Source: an uncultured Rhodoplanes sp.
Lineage (GTDB): Bacteria; Pseudomonadota; Alphaproteobacteria; Rhizobiales; Xanthobacteraceae
Length of the DNA: 7,486 nt
Direction: 5' to 3'
NCBI GenBank assembly: GCA_936924235.1
Contig: CAKZHN010000128.1
Location: 1-7,486, forward strand
Below are positions 1 to 5,579 of the stretch, piece after piece. A program made the position numbers and the translations under genes. The notes under the pieces are model-generated. The model did not search any database and was not told where the DNA came from. It worked only from the letters and a program-made list of their open reading frames with translations. The first letter of the stretch is position 1. Every line of letters begins with the position of its first letter.

Positions 1-41
1 GCCTAAGTGACTGGAGTTCAGACGTGTGCTCTTCCCGATCT
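1..41 (+). other. Illumina TruSeq adapter remnant (index 3), non-genomic
   Basis: Bases 7-41 match the TruSeq index-side (read 2) adapter, from GTGACTGGAGTTC through to CTTCC(C)GATCT, with one extra C in the run at 34-36. Bases 1-6 (GCCTAA) are the reverse complement of TTAGGC, the TruSeq index 3 barcode, placed exactly where the index lies in the PCR primer. This is sequencing-library DNA left on the end of a contig, not biology. Genomic sequence starts at about base 42. Reading frames that run into this stretch have a false terminus. Confidence 0.96.
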
Positions 42-1478
42 GTCGCGGTCGCCTCCGTCGAGCAGGACGGACTCGGCGGCGACATGTTCCAGGACTCGGA
101 CCACTCCGAGACCATGACGCAGCCGATCACCAAGTGGTACTGGCAGGCGCTCACCACGGCCTCCGTGCCGGCCACGGTCCGCCGCGGCATGAAGTTCGCC
201 TCGACGCCGCCCTGCGGGCCGGTGTTCCTGTCGCTGCCCACGAACGTGTTGCGCGAGCAGGCGACCGCCGGCATCTGGGATCATTCGAAATTCGATGTGC
301 CGATGCACATCCGGCCCGACAAGGAGTCGGTCGAGAAGACCGCCCGCGCGCTCCTTGAAGCCAAGAACCCGATGATCAGCATCGGCGACGAGTTGACCTG
401 GTGCCGCGCCGGCAAGGAGGTTGTGGCGCTGGCCGAGTTGCTCGGCATTCCGGTCGCCGGCCAGTACGGCCCGCTGGGCTACTGGTCGCGGCCGTTCCCG
501 ACCCGGCATCCGCTTTACATCGGGCCGCATCTGCGCGACATGCGCTATCCCGGCAAGCCCGACGTGCTGCTCAATCTCGGCAACCGCTACGGCGAACGCA
601 ACGCGCCCGGCACCACGCTGATCTCGGTGCGGCTCGACCCGACCAGCCTGTCGCGCTCCGCGCCGGTGGATCTCGGCATGGTGGCCGACCTGAAGCTCGC
701 CGCCGCCGACATCGCGGACGCGATCCGCAGCATGGCGACCGCGACGCGGCTTAAGGAAATCGCCGAGGAGCGCACGGCGCGCACCCGCGCCTACAGCAGT
801 GAGATGTGGGAGCTGCGCCAGAAGATCGCGCGCGAGAACGCCGACCGCAATCCGGTGAGCCTGGAGCGGCTGGCGCTCGAGCTCGAAGGCACGCTCGACC
901 GCGACACCTGCTACGTCTGCGACGTCGACTCCGGCAAGACCATGGACCCGCTGATGTCGTTCGGCGGCGACGACAAGCAGTACATCGGCACGAGCCCGAG
1001 CATTCTCGGCTGGGGGATGGCTGCTGCGTTCGGCGTCAAGCTGGCGCGGCCCGACCTGCCGGTGATCTCGATCGTGGGCGACGGCAGCTTCTGCTTCAGC
1101 GGTCCGCAGCCGCTGTGGAGCCAGGCGCGCTACAAGGCGCCGGTGCTCAACATCGTGCTGAACAACCACAGCTACAACAACGAGCGCAATCGCATCTGGC
1201 ACTACGGCGGGCGCCAGTTCCAGACCGGCCGCGACATGACCTGTTACCTGGGCGACCCCGACATCGACTACGCCAAGTCGGCGCAGGCCTTCGGCGTCGA
1301 GGGCGAGACCGTCAAGGAGCCGGGCGGGCTGAAGGACGCGGTGGCGCGCGGCCGGCGCGCGGTCGCCGAGGGGCGGCCGTATCTGCTCGACATCCACACC
1401 TATCGCGATGGCATCGGTGCGGTGTCGACCTGGCATCCGTCGTATTCGGTGGCCGACAAGCGCACGAGGAAGGTCTGA
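42..1478 (+). CDS. ThDP-dependent enzyme, acetolactate synthase/benzoylformate decarboxylase-like (5' truncated)
   Basis: This is a partial gene: the visible 478 residues lack the N-terminus because the contig ends in adapter at base 41. Family members are usually 550-600 residues, so about 80-120 are missing. Residues 1-65 are the end of the PYR domain (GPVFLSLP near its close). A central TPP_enzyme_M-like domain follows (about 90-225), then a PP domain (about 270-460). The PP domain carries the ThDP/Mg signature GDG (346-348), then 25 residues, then NN (374-375). The catalytic Glu of the PYR domain would lie in the missing part and cannot be checked. The family carries out C-C bond cleavage or formation on 2-keto acids in the cytosol. 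Substrate cannot be told from sequence, and true acetolactate synthase is not shown because no small subunit (ilvN) follows. The stop codon overlaps the next gene's ATG by one base, so the two are co-translated. The GTG at base 24 is adapter and not a start. Confidence 0.88.
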   Translation, partial: VAVASVEQDGLGGDMFQDSDHSETMTQPITKWYWQALTTASVPATVRRGMKFASTPPCGPVFLSLPTNVLREQATAGIWDHSKFDVPMHIRPDKESVEKTARALLEAKNPMISIGDELTWCRAGKEVVALAELLGIPVAGQYGPLGYWSRPFPTRHPLYIGPHLRDMRYPGKPDVLLNLGNRYGERNAPGTTLISVRLDPTSLSRSAPVDLGMVADLKLAAADIADAIRSMATATRLKEIAEERTARTRAYSSEMWELRQKIARENADRNPVSLERLALELEGTLDRDTCYVCDVDSGKTMDPLMSFGGDDKQYIGTSPSILGWGMAAAFGVKLARPDLPVISIVGDGSFCFSGPQPLWSQARYKAPVLNIVLNNHSYNNERNRIWHYGGRQFQTGRDMTCYLGDPDIDYAKSAQAFGVEGETVKEPGGLKDAVARGRRAVAEGRPYLLDIHTYRDGIGAVSTWHPSYSVADKRTRKV

Positions 1479-1984
1479 TGAAGCGTATCGCGTTGCTGCT
1501 CGTGGCCGCCGCCTGTGCGGCCGCGACTCCCGCCCGTGCGCAGAACGCCCCGGCGCTGCCGGCCGGCGAGGGCCGCGACATCGTCGCGGTCGCCTGCACG
1601 CAATGCCATGCGCTGACGCCATTGGTCGGCATGCGCGACGGGCCGAACGGCTGGAAGCGCCATGTGTACAACATGGTGATCCGCGGCGCGCAGCTGCCGC
1701 CGCGCGACATCGAGACGGTGCTGAACTATCTCAACACCAACTTCGGTCCGGGGCAGTCGCTGCCGCCGGCGAAGCCCGTGACGCTGCCGGCGGGCGCCGG
1801 CAAGGAGCTGGTCGAGACGCGCTGCACGCTCTGCCACGATCTCGAGCGCGTCACCGCGGCGAAGCGCGGCAAGCGCGACTGGCCCGGCGTGGTCGCCAAC
1901 ATGTTCGACCGGTTCGGGCATTCTGAGCCGGAGGAAGCCAAGGCGATTTCGGCTTATCTCGCGGCGAACTACGGCAGCGACTGA
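1478..1984 (+). CDS. Periplasmic c-type cytochrome with two tandem haem domains
   Basis: A 168-residue exported cytochrome c. It has a signal peptide (KR, a hydrophobic core at residues 4-16, and a likely cleavage after ARA at 19-21). Two CXXCH haem sites follow: CTQCH (40-44) and CTLCH (116-120). Each is followed by Trp at +19 (W59, W135) and a candidate axial Met at +26 (M66, M142). Residues 27-90 and 103-166 align without a gap, a tandem duplication of one small monohaem unit. The W...NM...YL..N pattern resembles haem domains that serve quinoprotein dehydrogenases; that likeness is inferred from memory of the family. The probable role is electron transfer in the periplasm. The start is an ATG sharing one base with the upstream TGA, behind a strong GAGGAAGG (1466-1473). 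This implies translational coupling with the ThDP enzyme, although the two proteins would act on opposite sides of the membrane. The natural redox partner is unknown. Confidence 0.9.
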   Translation: MKRIALLLVAAACAAATPARAQNAPALPAGEGRDIVAVACTQCHALTPLVGMRDGPNGWKRHVYNMVIRGAQLPPRDIETVLNYLNTNFGPGQSLPPAKPVTLPAGAGKELVETRCTLCHDLERVTAAKRGKRDWPGVVANMFDRFGHSEPEEAKAISAYLAANYGSD

Positions 1985-1985
1985 A

Positions 1986-2000
1986 GCGTCAGGCTGACGC
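1986..2000. terminator. Short perfect inverted repeat at the convergent gene junction (possible bidirectional terminator)
   Basis: GCGTCA (1986-1991), a 3-base loop GGC, then TGACGC (1995-2000). It begins just after the cytochrome stop and covers the last codons and stop of folE on the other strand. It is placed where both transcripts must end. No T-run follows on either strand, so intrinsic termination is uncertain, and it may only be chance within coding sequence. Confidence 0.3.
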
Positions 2001-2603
2001 CCGCTCGCGCAGATGCAGCGAGGCGAGGAATTCCTGCCGCGTCTCGGGCTGGTCTCTGAAAGCGCCCAGCATGCGGCTCGTCACCATCGAGACGCCCGGC
2101 TTGTGAACGCCGCGCGTCGTCATGCACTGGTGGGTGGCCTCGATCACGACCGCGACGCCCATGGGCTGCAGGACCTTGTCGAGACAGGTGGCGATTTCGG
2201 CGGTCATCTTTTCCTGGATTTGCAGACGCCTGGCATACACGTCGACCAGCCGCGCCAGCTTCGAGATGCCCACCACCCGCCGCCGCGGCAGATAGGCGAT
2301 ATGCGCGCGGCCGATGATCGGCGCCAGATGGTGCTCGCAATGCGACTCGAATGGAATGTCGCGCAGCGCCACGATCTCGTCGTAGCCCGCGACCTCCTCG
2401 AATGTCCTGCTGAGGTACTGACGCGGATCCTGCTGGTAGCCTCCGAACCACTCTTCGAACGCGCGGGCCACGCGGCCTGGGGTGCCGACGAGCCCTTCAC
2501 GGCGCGGATCGTCACCCGCCCAGCGCAACAGGACCCGGACGGCGTCTTCGGCTTCGGACCGGGATGGCTTGCGAAGCGGGCGAGCACGAGCCGATTTCGT
2601 CAT
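1989..2603 (-). CDS. folE: GTP cyclohydrolase I
   Basis: Catalyses GTP to 7,8-dihydroneopterin triphosphate plus formate, the first step of tetrahydrofolate and other pterin routes, in the cytosol as a homodecamer. The 204-residue length is typical. The N-terminal helix region leads to TPGRVARAF (41-49). The active-site motif SHCEHH (87-92) carries zinc ligands C89 and H92 and the catalytic H91. ATHQCMTTRG (156-165) supplies the third zinc ligand C160. All key residues of the zinc-dependent FolE (type IA) family are present. The ATG is preceded by GAGGAG at 2615-2620, 11 bases upstream. It lies 72 bases downstream of pncC on the same strand and may be read from the ispDF-pncC transcript or its own promoter. 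It converges on the cytochrome gene with a 4-base gap. Confidence 0.96.
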   Translation of the reverse strand: MTKSARARPLRKPSRSEAEDAVRVLLRWAGDDPRREGLVGTPGRVARAFEEWFGGYQQDPRQYLSRTFEEVAGYDEIVALRDIPFESHCEHHLAPIIGRAHIAYLPRRRVVGISKLARLVDVYARRLQIQEKMTAEIATCLDKVLQPMGVAVVIEATHQCMTTRGVHKPGVSMVTSRMLGAFRDQPETRQEFLASLHLRERASA

Positions 2604-2675
2604 GATGCCGGACGCTCCTCGGACAGCGTTCCGTTAATTCGCTGCTGTCTTTGAAGGTTCCCGCCGGCGCGGAGC

Positions 2676-3176
2676 CTAGTGCCGTCCGCCGGCGAGCTCC
2701 GTCAGCATCGCCAGCGCCTGCAGCACCGAAAGCCTGCGCACCTCGCCGCGGCCGATATCGCCGAAACGGCGCTCGCGGTGGGTGAGGCGGCCATCGCGCG
2801 CCGCGGCCGCGAAATGCACCAGGCCCACGGGCTTCTCGGCCGAGCCGCCGCCGGGACCGGCGATGCCGGTTATCGCCACGGTAAGATCGGCGCGCGAATG
2901 CGCGAGCGCGCCTTTGGCCATGGCTTCGGCGGTCTCGCGGCTCACCGCGCCATGCGCTTCGAGCGTCGCAGCGGGCACGCCGATCATCTGCTGCTTGGCT
3001 TCATTGGTGTAGGTGACGAAGCCGCGGTCGACCACGGCCGACGAGCCCGCGATGTCGGTGAGCGCGCCGGCGACGAGCCCGCCGGTGCAGGACTCGGCGG
3101 TCGCAATCCAAAGCTTCTTCGCCTTGCACAGATCGAGCAGAGCGGTTGCGGCGGCCTGTGTTTCGGCGTCCGCCAT
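2676..3176 (-). CDS. pncC: CinA C-terminal domain protein, nicotinamide-nucleotide amidohydrolase
   Basis: This 166-residue stand-alone CinA C-terminal (PncC-type) protein lacks the N-terminal MoCF-like domain of full CinA. The family hydrolyses nicotinamide mononucleotide to nicotinate mononucleotide plus ammonia, recycling the NMN released for example by NAD-dependent DNA ligase. The diagnostic segment AESCTGG (28-34) holds the conserved Ser. VTYTNEAKQQMIGV (54-67), GAVSRETAEAMA (76-87) and ITGIAGPGGGS (102-112) follow in the usual order, and PVGLVHFA (116-123) follows. I take the start at ATG 3176. A longer frame reaches 3230, but its extra 18 residues overlap ispDF and are Arg/Pro-rich and unlike the family. 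The gap to the ispDF stop is 10 bases, with a GGTGAG ribosome site overlapping that stop, so the two are very likely one operon. Confidence 0.92.
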   Translation of the reverse strand: MADAETQAAATALLDLCKAKKLWIATAESCTGGLVAGALTDIAGSSAVVDRGFVTYTNEAKQQMIGVPAATLEAHGAVSRETAEAMAKGALAHSRADLTVAITGIAGPGGGSAEKPVGLVHFAAAARDGRLTHRERRFGDIGRGEVRRLSVLQALAMLTELAGGRH

Positions 3177-3186
3177 CAGCGTGATC

Positions 3187-4362
3187 TCACCAGGACCAGG
3201 GCAGGCGCACCGTCGCGGTCGCCATCGCAACGATGCCCTCGCGCCGACCGGTGAAGCCGAGCTGCTCGCTGGTCGTCGCCTTGACGGCGACGCGATCCAC
3301 CGCGATGTCGGCGATCTCGGCGATGCGCTGGCGCATGGCGTCGCGATGCGGGCCGATGCGCGGCGCCTCGCAGACGATCGTGACGTCGATATTCGCGACC
3401 TTGCCGCCGCGCTTGGCGACGCGATCGATCGCGAACTTCAGGAACTGGTCCGAAGAGGCGCCTTTCCAGCGCGGATCGCTCGGCGGAAAGTGCTTGCCGA
3501 TGTCGCCGTCAGCGATCGCGCCGAGAATGGCGTCGACGATCGCATGGAGTGCGACGTCGGCGTCGGAATGGCCGGTGACGCCCTGGTCGTGCGGAATGCG
3601 AAGCCCGCCGAGCCAGACGTGATCGCCTTCGCAGAACTCATGCACGTCGAACCCGTTGCCGAGCCGCAGATCGGCGAGGCTTGCGATGCGCCGCGCCTCG
3701 GCCTTGGCGAAATCCTCATCGGTGGTGAGCTTCACGTTGCCGCTTTCTCCCGAAAAAACCGTGACCTTGTGACCGGCCCATTCGAACAGCGCCGCGTCGT
3801 CAGTGAAATCCTGACGTCCTTCGCCGGCGGCCTTGCGATGCGCGGCGAGCAGCGCCGCGAAGTTGAAGGCCTGCGGCGTCTGCACCGAGCGCAGCTCGCT
3901 GCGATCCACCGTTCCGGTGACGCGGCCGTTCGCATCGACGCGCTTGATGGTGTCGGTGACTTCGAGCGCCGGGATCGCCGCACCGGTTTCGCCGCAAGCA
4001 GTGATTGCGCGCGAGACCAGTTCTGCCGAACAGAACGGACGCGCGGCGTCGTGAATCAGCACGATGTCTGGCGCGTGCGTGCTCAGCGCTTCGAGGCCTG
4101 CAAGCACCGAAGCCTGCCTTGAGGCACCGCCTGCCACCGGCGGCAGCAGCTTCAGGCCCGACGCCGCGGCGTTGAAAAGCGTGCGGTCATCCGGGTGAAT
4201 GACGCTCTGCACAGCGCCGACCTGGCCGTGCCAGGAGAGCAGCGACAGGCTCGAACGGATCACAGGTTCTCCCGCCAAGTGGCGGTATTGTTTGGGTAAA
4301 TTGCCCCCGGCGCGAACTCCGCGTCCGGCAGCGACCACCACGGCAGCAACAGAAGGACCCAT
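3187..4362 (-). CDS. ispDF: Bifunctional IspD/IspF: MEP cytidylyltransferase / MEcPP synthase
   Basis: This 391-residue fusion of two enzymes of the non-mevalonate isoprenoid pathway is a fusion typical of alphaproteobacteria. Residues 1 to about 228 are IspD, which joins CTP and MEP to give CDP-ME. They show VVVAAGRG with R17 and PKQY with K24, DAARPF (105-110), and TVDRSELRSVQTPQAF (151-166). Residues about 233-391 are IspF, which cyclises CDP-MEP to MEcPP. They show GFDVH with metal ligands D239 and H241, GHSDADVALH with H273, GDIGKHF with D287, and KATTSEQLGFTGR near the end. GRREGI replaces the common GRGEGI, a mild change outside the metal site. The kinase IspE, which acts between the two halves, is not in this window. 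I chose ATG 4362, which has GGGA about 8 bases upstream. An in-frame TTG at 4377 has no ribosome site. It leads pncC and possibly folE. Confidence 0.96.
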   Translation of the reverse strand: MGPSVAAVVVAAGRGVRAGGNLPKQYRHLAGEPVIRSSLSLLSWHGQVGAVQSVIHPDDRTLFNAAASGLKLLPPVAGGASRQASVLAGLEALSTHAPDIVLIHDAARPFCSAELVSRAITACGETGAAIPALEVTDTIKRVDANGRVTGTVDRSELRSVQTPQAFNFAALLAAHRKAAGEGRQDFTDDAALFEWAGHKVTVFSGESGNVKLTTDEDFAKAEARRIASLADLRLGNGFDVHEFCEGDHVWLGGLRIPHDQGVTGHSDADVALHAIVDAILGAIADGDIGKHFPPSDPRWKGASSDQFLKFAIDRVAKRGGKVANIDVTIVCEAPRIGPHRDAMRQRIAEIADIAVDRVAVKATTSEQLGFTGRREGIVAMATATVRLPWSW

Positions 4363-4370
4363 CGAAAATC

Positions 4371-4397
4371 CCAGCAAATACGCAGTTTCCGTGCTGG
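4371..4397. repeat. Inverted repeat in the ispDF leader overlapping its ribosome site
   Basis: CCAGCA (4371-4376) and TGCTGG (4392-4397) form a perfect 6-base inverted repeat around a 15-base loop. On the ispDF mRNA the arm nearer the start contains part of the likely GGGA ribosome site, 8-9 bases from the ATG. It could be a small leader hairpin, an operator half-site pair, or chance. Nothing else in the sequence decides between these. Confidence 0.3.
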
Positions 4398-4438
4398 CTT
4401 TACCGCGTTCACCGAGGACACAAAAGGATTTCCACCGA

Positions 4439-4453
4439 TGGTATTTATGTTGC
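4439..4453 (+). promoter_or_regulatory. Sigma-54-like -24/-12 promoter element upstream of dusB-ntrB-ntrC
   Basis: TGGTATTTATGTTGC matches the sigma-54 consensus TGGCAC-N5-TTGC at the invariant GG and GC with exact spacing. TGG, A at position 5 and TTGC agree; C4, C6 and G7 do not. Transcription would start near 4465, ahead of both possible dusB starts. I saw no clear NtrC enhancer pair nearby. A sigma-70-like GATAAT (4476-4481) lies just downstream, with only poor -35 matches (TTGCAG at 15 bases, TTGCGT at 20), so a housekeeping promoter is an alternative or an addition. Confidence 0.33.
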
Positions 4454-4529
4454 GTTGCAGCACTTGCGCGGCGACGATAATTGATTAAACTCTATGCAGC
4501 ATCGCCACCGCCTAATCCGTAGGCAAGAA

Positions 4530-5579
4530 GTGAATTCGACAGAGAACAGACGGGATTTGGACTGGGCCGCCAGCGGCTTCTGCATCGGGAATATTGCGGT
4601 GCAGAATCGTGTCGTGCTGGCGCCGATGTCGGGCGTGACCGACGCGCCGTTCCGCCGTCTGGTGTCCGAGCTGGGCGCGGGCCTCGTCGTCTCCGAGATG
4701 ACCGCGAGCGACGCGCTGATCGAGGGCAATCGCAACGCCGCGCTGCGCATCGAGGGGCAGGGCGTCGGCACCCACGTGGTGCAACTCGCCGGCTGCGAGC
4801 CGCACTGGATGGCCGAGGGCGCAAAGATCGCCGAAGGCGCGGGCGCCGACATCATCGACATCAACATGGGCTGCCCGGCGAAGCACGTCGCCAACAAGCA
4901 GTCGGGCTCGGCGCTGATGCGCGATCTCGATCATGCGCTGACCCTGATCGAGGCCACGGTGGGGGCGGTGGCGCTGCCGGTGACGCTGAAGATGCGGCTC
5001 GGCTGGGACGACAGATCCATCAACGCGCCGGAGCTGGCGCGCCGCGCCGAGGCGGCCGGCGTGCGGCTGATCACGGTGCATGGCCGCACGCGCTGCCAGT
5101 TCTACAAGGGGACCGCCAACTGGGAGGCGATCCGCGCCGTCAAGGACGCGATCTCGATCCCGCTGGTCGTCAACGGCGACATCCGCGGCTTTGTCCACGC
5201 CGAGGAAGCGCTGAATGCCTCCGGCGCGGATGCCGTGATGGTCGGCCGCGCCGCGCAGGGGCGGCCGTGGCTCCCTGGCCAGATCGCGCGCTATCTCGAG
5301 ACCGGCCGCAAGGAAGCGGCCCCGCCGCTGGCCCAGCAGTTCAAGCTGGCCGCTACGCTTTACGACGAGATGCTCGATCATCACGGGCTGCGCATCGGGC
5401 TGAAGCACGCCCGCAAGCATCTCGGCTGGGCGCTCGATGCGGCGGCCGCCACCGCCGGCGTCGCGTTCGAGACGCTGAAGAGCTGGCGCGGCACGGTGCT
5501 GACCAGCGAGAGCCCGGCCGAGGCGCGTACGCGCCTCGCGGAAGCCTACGACGCGTTCGCCTGTGGAGTGTCCGCATGA
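4530..5579 (+). CDS. dusB: tRNA-dihydrouridine synthase B (NifR3)
   Basis: This FMN- and NADPH-dependent enzyme reduces uridines in the tRNA D-loop. The TIM-barrel begins with VVLAPMSGVTDAPFR (28-42). The motif INMGCPAKHVANKQSGSALM carries the catalytic Cys at 115. VTLKMRLGWDD, ITVHGRTR, VVNGDI and MVGRAAQGRPWL, which line the FMN site, follow in order. The C-terminal helical domain is complete. I chose GTG 4530 (349 residues), which has AGGCAAG just upstream and gives the short N-terminal tail usual in the family. ATG 4494 (361 residues) has no ribosome site and adds a His/Arg-rich run. Codons before about 4560 (CTA, AGG, CAA, AGA, ACA) are unlike the rest of the gene, so the exact start is uncertain. 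The stop overlaps ntrB as ATGA. This is the gene known as nifR3 in the alphaproteobacterial nifR3-ntrB-ntrC operon. Confidence 0.95.
   Translation: MNSTENRRDLDWAASGFCIGNIAVQNRVVLAPMSGVTDAPFRRLVSELGAGLVVSEMTASDALIEGNRNAALRIEGQGVGTHVVQLAGCEPHWMAEGAKIAEGAGADIIDINMGCPAKHVANKQSGSALMRDLDHALTLIEATVGAVALPVTLKMRLGWDDRSINAPELARRAEAAGVRLITVHGRTRCQFYKGTANWEAIRAVKDAISIPLVVNGDIRGFVHAEEALNASGADAVMVGRAAQGRPWLPGQIARYLETGRKEAAPPLAQQFKLAATLYDEMLDHHGLRIGLKHARKHLGWALDAAAATAGVAFETLKSWRGTVLTSESPAEARTRLAEAYDAFACGVSA

Noticed and set aside
42..1478. Calling the first gene ilvB/ilvI (acetolactate synthase)
   Set aside because: It shares only the general ThDP superfamily signature. No regulatory small subunit follows, the neighbour is a cytochrome, and the N-terminus is missing, so a specific symbol is not justified.
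18..1622. 534-residue open frame on the minus strand opposite the ThDP and cytochrome genes
   Set aside because: It runs into the adapter, spans two well-supported plus-strand genes, is Arg/His/Ala-rich and shows no domain motif. Long antisense frames are expected where third codon positions are nearly all G or C.
2013..2654. 213-residue plus-strand frame opposite folE
   Set aside because: Antisense shadow of a clear GTP cyclohydrolase I. There is no ribosome site or motif.
2661..2700. Two copies of the palindrome CGCCGGCG around the pncC stop, a possible terminator
   Set aside because: The second copy lies inside the pncC coding end, there is no T-run, and such GC palindromes are frequent at this base composition. 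It is too weak to call.
42..3224. GTCGCGGTCGCC occurs just after the adapter, near 1583 and near 3213
   Set aside because: These are common codons for Val-Ala-Val-Ala or, on the other strand, similar residues in unrelated genes. There is no shared flanking sequence, so this is not a repeat element.
3013..4122. 369-residue plus-strand frame opposite ispDF and pncC
   Set aside because: It lies wholly antisense to two genes with intact catalytic motifs, with low-complexity Arg/Ala composition and no recognisable domain.
4363..4438. NtrC enhancer pair or FNR/FixK box upstream of dusB
   Set aside because: I looked for TGCAC-type dyads and TTGAT-N4-ATCAA. Only a lone TTGATTAA (4481-4488) was seen, and no dyad with correct spacing.
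4512..5420. 302-residue minus-strand frame opposite dusB
   Set aside because: His/Arg/Asp-rich composition typical of an antisense frame in high-GC DNA. dusB is fully supported on the other strand.
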